A stretch of DNA of 64,000 bases. Source: Staphylococcus hsinchuensis (GTDB lineage Bacteria > Bacillota > Bacilli > Staphylococcales > Staphylococcaceae). Positions 35,763 to 45,471 of this stretch are shown here, piece by piece (position 1 is the stretch's first letter; each line of letters begins with the position of its first letter). The stretch is from positions 558,001 through 622,000 of the forward strand of contig NZ_CP128355.1 in assembly GCF_038789205.1 (NCBI RefSeq), read 5' to 3'. The notes below the pieces were generated by a model that did not search any database, had not been told where the DNA came from, and saw only the letters and a program-made list of their open reading frames with translations. A program made the translations under genes and the position numbers.

Positions 35763-36530
35763 ATGAAAACTAAAAAGAGATATATTATAATCATCATTTT
35801 ATCATTTATTCTTTTTTTAATAGGCGGTGCTTGGACGTTGTACAAATCATACCACGAGCAACAAATTAGAGAAAAATTTTCTAGTACATTAGGAATGTAC
35901 CCTATCAAAAATCTTGAAGATCTTTATGATAAAGAAGGCCATCGTGATGAAAACTTCGATAAAGATGATAAAGGTCAATGGATTTTAAGTTCTTCCTTTG
36001 TCCATGAAAATAGAAGCGCATTAACAGCAGAAGGAATGACACTCTATTTAGATAGAAATACAAAGAAAGCGCATGGATTCTACTTCATCGATAATATTTA
36101 TGAAGATGAAAAGGGGGCTCCAACTTCTCACGAAAAGAAATACCCTGTTAAACTAAAAAATAATAAAATTATTTTAACAAAAAAAGTTAATGATACGAAA
36201 TTAAAAGATAAAATAGAAAGTTTCAAATTTTTCTCCCAATATGCGATATACAAAGATTTGTCAAGTTATACTAATGGAAACTTTTCTTATAACCCGAATG
36301 TACCTATATATACTGTTGAATATCAACTTTCAAACGAAGATTATAATGTTAAACAATTGAGAGAAAAATATAATATACCAACGAAAAAAGCACCAAAATT
36401 AGAATTGCAGAGTACGGGAAATTCAACAGGTACAGCATTGAGTTATAAAAGAGAGGAATTTATTTTTAATCGGAAAGAATATCAAAATCTCGGCTTTACA
36501 AATAATTTAAACTTCAAACCAACGAGGTAA
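35763..36530 (+). CDS. Csa1-family (DUF576) protein without a lipobox
   Basis: 255 residues. The family core is complete: TLGMYPIKNLEDLYDKEGHRD, GMTLYLDRNTKKAHGFYFID, then [29 protein letters not shown] and KAPKLEL. The N-terminal hydrophobic segment (IIIIILSFILFLIGGAWTLY) lacks the usual Cys, so it should be a membrane-anchored rather than lipid-anchored form. Csa1 proteins are surface antigens in S. aureus with roles in host cell invasion and immune stimulation; here this is inference. The ribosome site is weak (GGTGTG). Confidence 0.82.
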   Translation: MKTKKRYIIIIILSFILFLIGGAWTLYKSYHEQQIREKFSSTLGMYPIKNLEDLYDKEGHRDENFDKDDKGQWILSSSFVHENRSALTAEGMTLYLDRNTKKAHGFYFIDNIYEDEKGAPTSHEKKYPVKLKNNKIILTKKVNDTKLKDKIESFKFFSQYAIYKDLSSYTNGNFSYNPNVPIYTVEYQLSNEDYNVKQLREKYNIPTKKAPKLELQSTGNSTGTALSYKREEFIFNRKEYQNLGFTNNLNFKPTR

Positions 36531-36681
36531 AATACGAAAAAAATAAAACCTAATCATAAAATTAATGTAAGAAAAGTGGAATAAGCCTTAAAATTCAATA
36601 CAACTTTTTATAAAATTAATTAGATTTTATCACTCTTTTTGTATATAATAGTTATTAAATATTAGCAAAAGGGGTATGTAT

Positions 36682-37218
36682 ATGAAATTTAAATATGTAA
36701 CAATTCCATTATTTGCCGCTTCAATTTTATTGACGGCATGTGACATTAACATCAATACGGGTGGCGGGGATGACTCTGATAAATCGAGTAAGCAATCTCA
36801 GAGTAAAGATGATAAGAAGAATAATGAACAAGACAATGATAATAAAGAAAGTAATGATAACGAAAACAACAACTCTGATTCGAACAATAACGCTTCATCT
36901 AATAACAACAATAATGCGCAAAATGATGATAATCCAGACAACGATACATCAGCTAATAGCAATAATTCCAAAGACGGTGTAGCTCAAAACAGTAATGATG
37001 CGCCTTATGTTACACGTGATAACGTAATAGATATTGTTGAATCGTATGAAGGTGACTATTTAGATACATCTGAATATAATTATAAAGAGCCTGAAAAGAA
37101 AGGCAATGGAGAATGGGGATTCTCATTTACTGATAAAGATGGTAATTTAGCAGGATCTTATATTATTGATAAAGACGGTTATGTTACAAAATATGATGAA
37201 AACGGCGACCCTGAATAA
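36682..37218 (+). CDS. Lipoprotein with Asn/Asp/Ser-rich linker
   Basis: 178 residues from the second ATG (36682), which has the better spacing from AAAAGGGG. Signal peptide with lipobox LLTAC, then a low-complexity acidic Asn/Ser/Asp linker (about 28-110). The folded C-terminal domain (about 112-178: YVTRDNVIDIVESYEGDYLD, GNGEWGFSFTDKDGN) resembles the 54118-54357 product. A TATAAT box lies at 36644-36649. It is a surface lipoprotein of unknown function, with a terminator shared with the converging two-component operon. Confidence 0.8.
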   Translation: MKFKYVTIPLFAASILLTACDININTGGGDDSDKSSKQSQSKDDKKNNEQDNDNKESNDNENNNSDSNNNASSNNNNNAQNDDNPDNDTSANSNNSKDGVAQNSNDAPYVTRDNVIDIVESYEGDYLDTSEYNYKEPEKKGNGEWGFSFTDKDGNLAGSYIIDKDGYVTKYDENGDPE

Positions 37219-37269
37219 GCCGTTCACATCTAAATATAGGAGATTTTGAGTTTCAAATCTTCCACAAAC

Positions 37270-37319
37270 AAAGACAAGCGCTGTACTTTTTCATCAAAAG
37301 TGCAGACGCTTGTCTTTTT
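37270..37319. terminator. Bidirectional terminator
   Basis: AAAGACAAGCG / CGCTTGTCTTTTT with inner CTTTT/AAAAG pairing; serves the lipoprotein gene and the opposing two-component operon. Confidence 0.85.
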
Positions 37320-37336
37320 ATTTTCTTATCTAATAC

Positions 37337-37939
37337 TTAAATCCACCCTTTATCCACGGCTTTTTTCCATGAATCGAAGCGATTTTCGGCTTCGAGTTTA
37401 TCAATGATTGTTGAAGTGTAATTTCTGACTGTGCCATTGGATAAATACAGTTTTTCTGCAATTTCTTTACTGCTGAGTCCTTCACCGATTTCTCGAAGTA
37501 CGACTTGTTCTTTATGTGTGAGTGGATTCGAATCCGTAAATAACGACGTCATTAAAGAACTGCTGTATTCTTTGCCCCCTTCCATTACTTTATGGATTGT
37601 ATCCACTAAATCATCAATTGAGCGTTCTTTGAGTACATATGCATCTACATCATTAGCAACTGCGCGTTCAAAGTAGCCTGGACGTTTAAATGTCGTTACG
37701 ATAATAACTTTCGTGGGAATATTCAGTTCTTGAATTTTTGCGAGCACTTCTAGTCCTGTCATTTGGGGCATTTCAACATCTAAAATGACGACATCGGGAT
37801 GAGATTTTTCTATAAATAGTAAGGTTTCAATACCATTTTCAAAATCTCCTACTATTTCTAAATCCTCATTCAAGTTAATGAGTTGCACCATGGCCTGTCT
37901 TAACATGCGTTGGTCTTCTGCTATTACGACTGAAATCAT
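37337..37939 (-). CDS. NarL-family response regulator
   Basis: 200 residues: receiver domain with Asp54 (ILDVEMPQ), Thr82/83 and Lys104 (YVLKERS), and a LuxR-type HTH at 140-195 (LSSKEIAEKLYLSNGTVRNY). It overlaps its kinase by 4 bases. The group is DesR/YvfU/LnrK, which activates the linked ABC exporter. It probably binds the TGTCAT repeats before the operon. Confidence 0.9.
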   Translation of the reverse strand: MISVVIAEDQRMLRQAMVQLINLNEDLEIVGDFENGIETLLFIEKSHPDVVILDVEMPQMTGLEVLAKIQELNIPTKVIIVTTFKRPGYFERAVANDVDAYVLKERSIDDLVDTIHKVMEGGKEYSSSLMTSLFTDSNPLTHKEQVVLREIGEGLSSKEIAEKLYLSNGTVRNYTSTIIDKLEAENRFDSWKKAVDKGWI

Positions 37940-39087
37940 TGTACTTCACCTCTAGGTATCTCAATTTCTATTTTCGTCCCGTTATCAGATTTCACGGTGA
38001 GCGAACCGTTGAGTAATTTCACTCGATTGGAAATACTTTTTAATTGTGGGACTTTGTTTGTATCGATACCAACACCATTATCACAAATAATCATAGTTAA
38101 CGTTTCTTGAGATTCTGTTAGCTCACCCGTTACTTTCGTTGCTTGTGCGTGCTTAATCACATTATTGATGGCTTCCTTTAATATCATAGACAGTATGGAT
38201 TGTTTTGCAGGATTAAGTGATTGGGCAGCACTTTTGTTATGGAATTCAAAATTGAGATTCGCATCATGTAAAACCCTTTCAACCGATGTCACTTCTTCTT
38301 CAAAAGATTGGACTTTGAGGTCATCAATGATTACTCTTACTTTATTCAATGCGTCACGGGACAGTTCGTTTACTGCAATCATTTCGTTTTTCGCAGCTTC
38401 TGGATCTTTATCGATCAATTTCGTGGCCAACTCAGATTTCATAGTTAAACTCGCAAATACATGGCCTAACGAATCATGTAAATCTTGGCCAATTCGATTC
38501 CGCTCTTGATCAGCAATTAAGACATTGATACGTTGATTTTTCTCTTCTAAATCTTTCTTAAATTGGTGCTCTTTTAACATTCTATAGTTGTTTAACATGA
38601 TCGCTAATATTACAAAGTAAAATATTACTATTTCCACAAATGAATCTGGATACAGTATGATAATGATAATCGCACAAATCAACATCGTCGAAATAAAAGC
38701 GTAAAATTCTTTCGACTTTATTTTTACTCTAAATATAAATGGTAATGCAAAAGAGCTATAGAATAAAAATAAACAATTGAAAGGTAAACCAGCATAGACA
38801 AAATAACAAATCCCGATGTAATGTATCACGAGCAATATAAAAGTCGTATTTCGTTTCAAAACGTGTGCATAAAAAATCATAATGATATAGGAACATGAAA
38901 ATATAATTAAGACGACGATATACAATGATTGGTCGCTCTTTTTATCAGAAAATAATCCCCATATAGGAAATAAAATGTAAACAAGCGCTACAAACCGCAT
39001 TAATAAAGGATTATTATTTTTATACATTTTACCTAGATCTTTACCAACATCTTTAGACTGTTTCCTTAATTGATTTTTGTTTTGCAT
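37936..39087 (-). CDS. Sensor histidine kinase (HisKA_3)
   Basis: 383 residues with about five or six membrane helices (30-165), a coiled coil (165-195), then the H-box NRIGQDLHDSLGHVFASL with phospho-acceptor His204. The N-box (KEAINNVIKHAQATK) and G-box (DNGVGID) of the GHKL ATPase are intact. No extracellular loop of note, so it may sense within the membrane, as in DesK/YvfT/LnrJ kinases. It partners the overlapping response regulator. Confidence 0.9.
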   Translation of the reverse strand: MQNKNQLRKQSKDVGKDLGKMYKNNNPLLMRFVALVYILFPIWGLFSDKKSDQSLYIVVLIIFSCSYIIMIFYAHVLKRNTTFILLVIHYIGICYFVYAGLPFNCLFLFYSSFALPFIFRVKIKSKEFYAFISTMLICAIIIIILYPDSFVEIVIFYFVILAIMLNNYRMLKEHQFKKDLEEKNQRINVLIADQERNRIGQDLHDSLGHVFASLTMKSELATKLIDKDPEAAKNEMIAVNELSRDALNKVRVIIDDLKVQSFEEEVTSVERVLHDANLNFEFHNKSAAQSLNPAKQSILSMILKEAINNVIKHAQATKVTGELTESQETLTMIICDNGVGIDTNKVPQLKSISNRVKLLNGSLTVKSDNGTKIEIEIPRGEVQ

Positions 39088-39088
39088 T

Positions 39089-39820
39089 TTAAATCTCTTT
39101 TCTTTTTTTATTAATCATTAAAGCAATAAATAAGAAGATTAAACTATATCCAACGAGCTTTACAAACGAGTCTATGTTAACGCCATGGTCTTTACCAAAA
39201 TCGTATGCGATATTTTTTAAATAATAGGTCGGTGTTTTAGTGGCGATATGTTGCATCCATTTAGGAAAGGTGTTGACTGGAAACCATAATCCACCTACAA
39301 TCGCTAACCCTAAATTGAGTAAATTCGCTAGGCTGCTTGCTTTTTGACTATCTTTCAGTTGAGCAATAACTAATCCTAAAGTAAGGAACAAGCTTGCCCC
39401 AAACCATAAAGTAATCCCTGATAATATCCAGTTTTGAAGAGACATTGTCACACCTTTATAGGCATGAGCAACCGTAAACATAATGATAATTGCTAGCGCG
39501 AACTGAATCATCGTACGAATCACTTTGACGCTAAAGTACTGACTAGCTCTCAGCGGTGTCGCCATCAAATGACGATACCAACCGTTATTTCTCTCTTCAA
39601 TCATATCTAATGGGAAGGACATTAAACAAAAGCTCATTAAACTAAATACCGCCATACTATACATGTATTCTTTATAATACTGTTGCTGTTGATTCGCTGG
39701 TAAGTCTATTATAGACGTAAACAATAGATAAAATGCAACTGGAAGCAATATCGAGATTAATAAATAAAGCTTTTTACGGAATAATACTTTCAATTCTGTT
39801 GATAAATAGACAGCCATCAT
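39089..39820 (-). CDS. ABC-2 permease of the two-component-linked exporter
   Basis: 243 residues, six helices, with the DMIEERNNGWYRHLMATPL motif typical of ABC-2 exporter permeases of the YvfS/LnrM type. It overlaps the ATPase gene by 4 bases and sits one base from the kinase gene, so all four genes form one operon. Confidence 0.88.
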   Translation of the reverse strand: MMAVYLSTELKVLFRKKLYLLISILLPVAFYLLFTSIIDLPANQQQQYYKEYMYSMAVFSLMSFCLMSFPLDMIEERNNGWYRHLMATPLRASQYFSVKVIRTMIQFALAIIIMFTVAHAYKGVTMSLQNWILSGITLWFGASLFLTLGLVIAQLKDSQKASSLANLLNLGLAIVGGLWFPVNTFPKWMQHIATKTPTYYLKNIAYDFGKDHGVNIDSFVKLVGYSLIFLFIALMINKKRKEI

Positions 39821-40692
39821 GATGACGTCACCTCCTCTTCATTACTATCTTGGAACATCATCTCTAATAATGACGTCTTGCGAACTTCAATTTCGTTTAA
39901 ATCGACATCATATTGAACTAAAACGGGTAGAACCTCGTTCACGTTGGTCGTTTGAACTTTAGTGATTGAATCATCTTGAATCACTTTACAACCTTCACTC
40001 AGTTTTTCAGTCACTTCTTCATATTTTTTTGGTAAATAAAGGATTGATAGACGTTCTTTTTCTTTCATACTTTCGAGTGTGTCGTCCATTTGTATCTTAC
40101 CTTTGTCGAGTAACACAATATGATCAGCCATTCTCTCAACCTCTTCAATGTAATGAGAAGTATATAGAATTGTTTTATTTTCTTTCTTTAACGCACGAAT
40201 AATTGACCAGAAATGCTCTCTAGTCTCAATATCCATTGCTGACGTAGGCTCATCTAAAATAATTAATTGTGGGTTCCCTATTAAAGTCAGAGCAAAATCT
40301 AATATTCTTTGTTGCCCACCTGATAGCGCTGTCGCCATTTGATTCATTTGTCGTGCACTGAACTGTGTAATTTCTAGAAAACGTTGCTTACTCATCGGGT
40401 TTTTATACAATGATTGATACAAATTAAATAAGTCTTTTACTTTCATTAATTTAGGAAATTGTGTTCTTTGAAATAAGATTCCCATACTTTGATTATTGAT
40501 TAATTGTTCTGGATCACTGATTGTTCCAGTGTCTAAAGCACTGTGACCAATTATAATATTAATAAGTGTCGATTTGCCTGCGCCGTTTTTTCCAATTAAT
40601 GCGGTACATTGGCCTTCTTCTATATTTAAAGAAATATGTTCAAGTACTTGTTGCTTTCCAAATCGTTTTGATAAGTCATTAATTTCTATCAT
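39817..40692 (-). CDS. ABC exporter ATPase of the two-component operon
   Basis: 291 residues with Walker A GKNGAGKST, the signature ALSGGQQRILDFAL and Walker B LIILDEPTSAMD, all intact. First gene of the exporter/two-component operon (YvfR-like), with GGAGG before the ATG. Likely exports a membrane-active compound such as an antibiotic or lipid; substrate unknown. The order ATPase-permease-kinase-regulator matches B. subtilis yvfRSTU and lnrJK/LMN-type modules. Confidence 0.88.
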   Translation of the reverse strand: MIEINDLSKRFGKQQVLEHISLNIEEGQCTALIGKNGAGKSTLINIIIGHSALDTGTISDPEQLINNQSMGILFQRTQFPKLMKVKDLFNLYQSLYKNPMSKQRFLEITQFSARQMNQMATALSGGQQRILDFALTLIGNPQLIILDEPTSAMDIETREHFWSIIRALKKENKTILYTSHYIEEVERMADHIVLLDKGKIQMDDTLESMKEKERLSILYLPKKYEEVTEKLSEGCKVIQDDSITKVQTTNVNEVLPVLVQYDVDLNEIEVRKTSLLEMMFQDSNEEEVTSS

Positions 40693-40753
40693 ACAACACC
40701 CTCCTTTTCTTTAATTAAAGATTATCAAATATTCATAAGGGTGATTAGTTCAC

Positions 40754-40784
40754 TTTGTCATCAATTAAATATGACAAATGTCAT
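40754..40784. promoter_or_regulatory. Three TGTCAT half-sites, candidate response-regulator operator
   Basis: TTTGTCAT (40754-40761) and ATGACAAA (40771-40778) are inverted repeats, and TGTCAT follows at 40779-40784, making an ATGACAAATGTCAT palindrome. They lie 60-90 bases upstream of the ATPase start. Confidence 0.5.
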
Positions 40785-40828
40785 TATTTTCGTGTTAAAC
40801 AATGATTATATTTCATATAAGACATAAA

Positions 40829-40853
40829 AAAAGAGCCGAATCATCGGCTCTTT
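40829..40853 (-). terminator. Terminator of the alcohol dehydrogenase operon
   Basis: AAAGAGCCGA / TCGGCTCTTT with a 4-base loop, followed on the minus strand by T5. Confidence 0.9.
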
Positions 40854-40911
40854 ATATTTCCTGGGTAATATTTATTTTAGCCATACTTAAACTTTGAACT
40901 TTCAATGGGGA

Positions 40912-42042
40912 TTAATTATACATTGTGACAATTAAGCGACCTACGTCACCACTTGCCAATTGGTCAAAGCCTTCATTAATTTCGTCGAGTTTAATCGTTT
41001 TACTAATCAATGGATCAACATTTAATCGCTGTTGTTGATATAAACTAATAAATCGAGGGATATCACGAGATGGGACACAACTTCCTACATACGAACCTTT
41101 AATTGTACGTTCTTCAGCAGCTAAAGTAACCTGTGGAAAGGCGAATTTAGCTTTAGGATCTGGAAGACCTGTTGGCACTGTTGTGCCACCGCACTTTGTA
41201 ATTGCATATGCTACGTTCATAGCAGGGACAACGCCAGCTGTTTCGAAAGCATACTCGACACCGCCTGATACATAATCTTTAATTTGATCCACGATATCTT
41301 CGTCGCCTGAATTGAAGACAGCTGTCGCGCCTAATGTTTTTGCTAGTTCGAATTTATTTTCATTAATATCTAAAGCGATGATTTCATTAGCTCCCGCTAG
41401 TTTCGCGCCGAGAATCGCATTTAAACCAATACCACCGAGTCCAACGACTGCCACATTACTACCCGGACGAATTTGTGCTGTGTTCATTACTGCACCGATA
41501 CCTGTGATCACCGCACATCCAAAGACTGCCGCACGTTCATATGGAATTTCAGGATTGATTTTAACTAAAGAGTTCTCAGATACGACCGCATATTCAGCAA
41601 AGCCAGAAACACCGAGATGATGATGTACTGTACCATCTTTATTAGAGAGTCTGTAGCCTCCCTCTAACATTTCACCGGCCTCGTTAGAAGCAGCGCCATT
41701 TTCACATAGTGCTGGACGTCCCTCTCTACAAGGGATACACTTACCGCAACTCGGTATGAATGTACAAACTACGTGATCACCCACTTCGAAATCAGTTACA
41801 TCGCTCCCAACTTGCGCGATCTCACCAGTCGCCTCATGACCTAAAGCCATCGGTAATGGTCTCGGACGACTACCATTAATCACTGATAAATCTGAGTGAC
41901 ATAAGCCTGCCGCATGAATTTTTAATAGTACCTCATGTGGTTTCGGTTCATCTAACTGTAACGTTTCAATCTTTAAAGGTTTTGATTTTTCATAAGGTGC
42001 TTCAAGTCCCATTTCATACAATACTGCTGCTCTTGTTTCCAT
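40912..42042 (-). CDS. Zinc-dependent alcohol dehydrogenase (MDR)
   Basis: 376 residues. Catalytic zinc ligands are Cys48 (GLCHSD) and His69-Glu70 (LGHEATG), with the distal Cys in GCAVITG. The structural zinc is held by Cys99, 102, 105 and 113. The Rossmann motif is GLGGIGLN. Length and motifs fit class III-like alcohol/aryl-alcohol dehydrogenases. It follows the lactonase gene by 12 bases on the same strand, so the two form an operon. NAD-dependent oxidation of a primary alcohol is likely; the substrate is not known. Confidence 0.9.
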   Translation of the reverse strand: METRAAVLYEMGLEAPYEKSKPLKIETLQLDEPKPHEVLLKIHAAGLCHSDLSVINGSRPRPLPMALGHEATGEIAQVGSDVTDFEVGDHVVCTFIPSCGKCIPCREGRPALCENGAASNEAGEMLEGGYRLSNKDGTVHHHLGVSGFAEYAVVSENSLVKINPEIPYERAAVFGCAVITGIGAVMNTAQIRPGSNVAVVGLGGIGLNAILGAKLAGANEIIALDINENKFELAKTLGATAVFNSGDEDIVDQIKDYVSGGVEYAFETAGVVPAMNVAYAITKCGGTTVPTGLPDPKAKFAFPQVTLAAEERTIKGSYVGSCVPSRDIPRFISLYQQQRLNVDPLISKTIKLDEINEGFDQLASGDVGRLIVTMYN

Positions 42043-42054
42043 TGTACCATCCCC

Positions 42055-42906
42055 TTACTCGTAATAACCGTCTGTAGATTTTCGGAAGCCAGCAAATTGT
42101 TCACGATCATGTCCAAACCAAATTTTGGCGTTCTTTTCCTTAGCTCGACGCTTAATCATTTCTACAGATCTTGCCCAACCGATTGAATCATATAAAATGC
42201 CAGGTGGTTTCAACGTAGGCTCCATACTTTCTTTGGTATAAATTGCATCAGATGCTAGTATCAGTGTGCCTAATTCTTCAGTTTCAAGTTCTAGGCCAAT
42301 CATTCCCCATGCATTACCACTGCCAAAGTTTAAGACTTTAACGCCATCGACTAAATGTAAGTAATTTTGATCACGTGCAATTGTCTTCCAAGTTAAATCA
42401 TTTTTAATCCATGCATCGATGTCACTCCAAATATATGCCCCTTCTTGTTGATTACGAGCGTAACCTTTCATCGCACCACTTAGTTCATCATCATGCACGA
42501 TGACCGTTGCATTCGTAAAGTATTCTAAACAGCCAGCGTGGTCTAGATGTAAATGTGAAGCGACAACGATATCGACTTCTTTTGGATCTACGCCTAGTTG
42601 TTCTAGTCGATTTGGCAAGTGACATGATTCATCTGAGAAATAAGGAAAGGCCTTTTGCGTAGCCGTAATCCAGCGTCCTTCGTCTCCCATCGCATTTGGA
42701 TTACAAGCAGTATCAAATAAAATCTTCGCATCAGGATGATCAATAAACACTGTGTAAATCGGAAATTCGTGTAATTCATTGGGTTGATTCGGGTTGTCGG
42801 TCGTTGCTTGGTTCGAGTTCGCGATCATCAAATTTTTGTCCATCTGCATGCGCCCATTGTCCAATACGTAAATCTTCATGCGTTCTTTCTTAACATTTAC
42901 CATCAT
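42055..42906 (-). CDS. Metallo-beta-lactamase-fold lactonase (AHL-lactonase type)
   Basis: About 282 residues. The metal motif SHLHLDHAG gives His118, His120, Asp122 and His123; ILASDAIY supplies the bridging Asp and WFGHD a further His. The sequence YTVFIDHPDAKILFDTACNP and overall length match N-acyl homoserine lactonases of the AiiA/AttM group, which open lactone rings. It is the first gene of an operon with the alcohol dehydrogenase and is preceded by a perfect CcpA site. That pairing suggests lactone/alcohol catabolism (gamma-butyrolactone style) rather than quorum quenching, but this is inference. Confidence 0.8.
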   Translation of the reverse strand: MMVNVKKERMKIYVLDNGRMQMDKNLMIANSNQATTDNPNQPNELHEFPIYTVFIDHPDAKILFDTACNPNAMGDEGRWITATQKAFPYFSDESCHLPNRLEQLGVDPKEVDIVVASHLHLDHAGCLEYFTNATVIVHDDELSGAMKGYARNQQEGAYIWSDIDAWIKNDLTWKTIARDQNYLHLVDGVKVLNFGSGNAWGMIGLELETEELGTLILASDAIYTKESMEPTLKPPGILYDSIGWARSVEMIKRRAKEKNAKIWFGHDREQFAGFRKSTDGYYE

Positions 42907-42945
42907 AACAACCCCTTTGAAATTTTTAGTATATTATAACTCTGT

Positions 42946-42961
42946 TTGTAAGCGTTTTCAA
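42946..42961. promoter_or_regulatory. CcpA-binding cre site before the lactonase operon
   Basis: TTGTAAGCGTTTTCAA fits the cre consensus WTGNAARCGNWWWCAW at all positions. It lies about 40 bases upstream of the lactonase start and implies glucose repression. Confidence 0.85.
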
Positions 42962-43034
42962 AAAATGTGCATTTTTACGCTTTATACAGAATGGCTGAAT
43001 TCGTTGAGCCGTGTAGAATTTCATAAAATAAAAA

Positions 43035-43071
43035 AACTACCCAAAGCTTTGTCTTAAAACTTTGGGTAGTT
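43035..43071 (-). terminator. Terminator of the aldehyde dehydrogenase gene
   Basis: AACTACCCAAAG / CTTTGGGTAGTT hairpin, then a T-rich tract on the minus strand. Confidence 0.9.
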
Positions 43072-43152
43072 ACTGATATTTGTTTAATTTTTAAAATTTA
43101 TTAGCGATTGGTTTAAGGTATTTTTAAAACTGAGTAGTCCTTAATTCAGAAT

Positions 43153-44646
43153 TTAGTACATACCTTTTGTGTCATTACTTGTATCAATAAAGATGTTTTT
43201 AACTTGTTGATAGTTTTTGATAGCACCTTTGTAAGTTTCACGACCAATTCCTGATTTTTTGTAACCGCCGAATGGTGTGCCTGCTGGGATTTGGTTGTAA
43301 GTGTTAATCCAAATACGGCCTGTACGCATTGCTTTAGATACGTTTAATGCACGGTTGATATTTGTTGTAAAGATACCACCTGCAAGGCCATATTCTGAAT
43401 CGTTAGCAATTTTCACAGCTTCTGCTTCATCTTCGAATTTCTCGATTACTAGTACTGGACCGAAGATTTCTTCTTGCGCTAATTTATATTTGTTACTGTC
43501 AATTTCAATCATTGTTGGTTGGAAGAAATAACCTTTGTCTAAGCCATTATCTGTGATGCGTTCGCCACCTGTGATAATGTTAGCACCCTCATCTTCTTTG
43601 GCCATTTTAACGTAGCTTTCGATTTTTTCAATTTGTTCTGGACCAGTTTGAGCACTCATTTTCACATCTTCATCAAATGGATCTCCGACTTTAATATTTT
43701 CAAATGCCTCTTTCAATTTAGGAATTAATTTATCATAAATTGATGATTGTACGAGTAAACGAGATCCTGCACTACAAACCTCACCTTGGTTGAATAAGAT
43801 ACCAAGTTGTACACCTTCAACGACTTGATCTAAGTTCGCATCATCGAAAATAATGTTGGCACTCTTACCACCAAGCTCTAACGTTGTTGGTACAATGCGT
43901 TCTGCACCAGCTTCAGCTACGCCATAACCTACATCAGTAGAACCAGTGAATGATAATTTGTCCACGCCTTCATGTTTAAAGATCGCGTCACCTGATTCAG
44001 AACCTTTACCAGTTAAGATGTTTACCACACCTTTTGGTAATACTTCTTGGAAAATCTTAGCCGCTTCAATTAATGATAACGGAGTTGAAGAAGAAGGTTG
44101 AATCACAACTGTATTACCTGCAGCAAGTGCTGGCGCTAATTTCCATGATGCTAATAACATTGGGAAGTTCCATGCTACAACAGCACCGACAACACCCACA
44201 GGTTCATGTACAACGAGACTCATTGTATTCTCATCGATTTCATTCACTGAACCTTCGTCCGTTGTTAAGACGCTAGCAAAATATTTAAAATGATTTGCCG
44301 CGAAAGGAATATCAATTGTTGATGTTTCGCGATATGGCTTACCATTTTGTAATGATTCAACTGTTGCTAAACGCTCAGTATTTTCATGCATTTTTCTACT
44401 AATTTCTAATAAATAATCCGCACGTTTTTCTTTAGAAATCTTACTCCAACTATCAAAAGCATCTGTCGCAGCTTGCACAGCTTTGTCGACATCATCTTTA
44501 TTTGCACGTGCGACTTTACTTAAATCCTCACCGTTTGCTGGGTTTGATACAGTAAGTGTTTCGCCACTGCTACTTTGTTGGAATTCATTATTGATAAATA
44601 GACCATAACTTTCATTGATAAAATCTCTAACGTTAATGTTTGTCAT
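43153..44646 (-). CDS. aldA: Aldehyde dehydrogenase, AldA-like
   Basis: 497 residues. Catalytic Cys291 ([12 protein letters not shown]) and general base Glu257 ([10 protein letters not shown]) are intact. It keeps the [11 protein letters not shown] variant in place of the usual VIKPSE motif, which is also seen in the S. aureus AldA group, and ends in [14 protein letters not shown] like that enzyme. It oxidises an aldehyde to the acid with NAD(P) in the cytosol. It is monocistronic, with its own terminator, next to the lactonase/alcohol dehydrogenase operon, which may feed it with aldehyde. Confidence 0.88.
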   Translation of the reverse strand: MTNINVRDFINESYGLFINNEFQQSSSGETLTVSNPANGEDLSKVARANKDDVDKAVQAATDAFDSWSKISKEKRADYLLEISRKMHENTERLATVESLQNGKPYRETSTIDIPFAANHFKYFASVLTTDEGSVNEIDENTMSLVVHEPVGVVGAVVAWNFPMLLASWKLAPALAAGNTVVIQPSSSTPLSLIEAAKIFQEVLPKGVVNILTGKGSESGDAIFKHEGVDKLSFTGSTDVGYGVAEAGAERIVPTTLELGGKSANIIFDDANLDQVVEGVQLGILFNQGEVCSAGSRLLVQSSIYDKLIPKLKEAFENIKVGDPFDEDVKMSAQTGPEQIEKIESYVKMAKEDEGANIITGGERITDNGLDKGYFFQPTMIEIDSNKYKLAQEEIFGPVLVIEKFEDEAEAVKIANDSEYGLAGGIFTTNINRALNVSKAMRTGRIWINTYNQIPAGTPFGGYKKSGIGRETYKGAIKNYQQVKNIFIDTSNDTKGMY

Positions 44647-44823
44647 ATTTATACACTCCTTACCGTGCTATATTTTAAAAACACATATCTATATACATTT
44701 GCTTATAACTCGAATTATATTCTGTTTGTTACTATATTATATGATTTTAAAATGAATTATTAAAATATTCAGCTCATATATTAAGAGGGAGGGATTTTAT
44801 TAAATAGCACAACAATCACATTC

Positions 44824-45342
44824 TTACGCTTTCCAATGCTCGAATAGCGGACCTTCTTTGCCATAAATTGGATCGCTTTCTGGAAGTGGTACTGATTTTA
44901 TATTTTCAAGTGATTGAGGACGTTCACTTTGTTCTCCGTAACACATATCATGCGTGTCACCATTTGGATAGGCACCTAAAATTTTAAAGTCTGAACTTGC
45001 ATCTAATCGCTTATGTCCCGTTCCTGCTGGTAAGATAACAACATCTCCTGTTTCAGCATGCACCGTTTCACCTTGTTCTCCACCTAATTGCACTTGAGCT
45101 TCCCCTTGCAGAACAATAAGTAATTCGTGTGCATTACTGTGAAAATGATGATATGGAAAAACACCATTTACCCATGAATTCCCCCATATATTTTCATTTA
45201 TTATTTCTGTTAATTGGTCGTTACTGTCCATTGCATTTTTATAAATGAGTACGGGAAAATGGGGGTTGTTAGGAATAGCCCCATCATCTTCAAACTGTAA
45301 TGTTACAACTTCAATATCGTTTTGTTGTTTCACGCTAAACAC
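44824..45342 (-). CDS. Cupin-domain protein
   Basis: 172 residues, single beta-barrel cupin. Motif 1 is YHHFHSNAHELLIVLQGEAQVQLG, with the His and Glu metal ligands; motif 2 is GDVVILPAGTGHKRL. The pattern matches YjlB-type cupins of unknown activity, which may bind a metal and a small ligand. It is a single gene, with a 481-base gap on the left carrying the DUF805 gene's terminator in the 45343-45471 stretch on its other side. Confidence 0.8.
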   Translation of the reverse strand: MFSVKQQNDIEVVTLQFEDDGAIPNNPHFPVLIYKNAMDSNDQLTEIINENIWGNSWVNGVFPYHHFHSNAHELLIVLQGEAQVQLGGEQGETVHAETGDVVILPAGTGHKRLDASSDFKILGAYPNGDTHDMCYGEQSERPQSLENIKSVPLPESDPIYGKEGPLFEHWKA

Positions 45343-45422
45343 TCCTTTTAAATTTCTATTTAATTATTGTTTAACCACATTTGAGAAAATTACTGATTAA
45401 ATTTTAGGTATAGAAATCAAAA

Positions 45423-45452
45423 AATCGAAACGACATCTCTATCGTTTCGATT
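45423..45452 (-). terminator. Terminator of the DUF805 gene
   Basis: AATCGAAACGA / TCGTTTCGATT hairpin followed by T-rich sequence on the minus strand. Confidence 0.85.
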
Positions 45453-45471
45453 CTTGGTAAGTTATGTAACT

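Noticed and set aside
42055..42906. Quorum-quenching enzyme against AHL signals
   Set aside because: The fold fits, but staphylococci do not use AHLs and the operon and cre site point to carbon use. Kept as a lactonase only.
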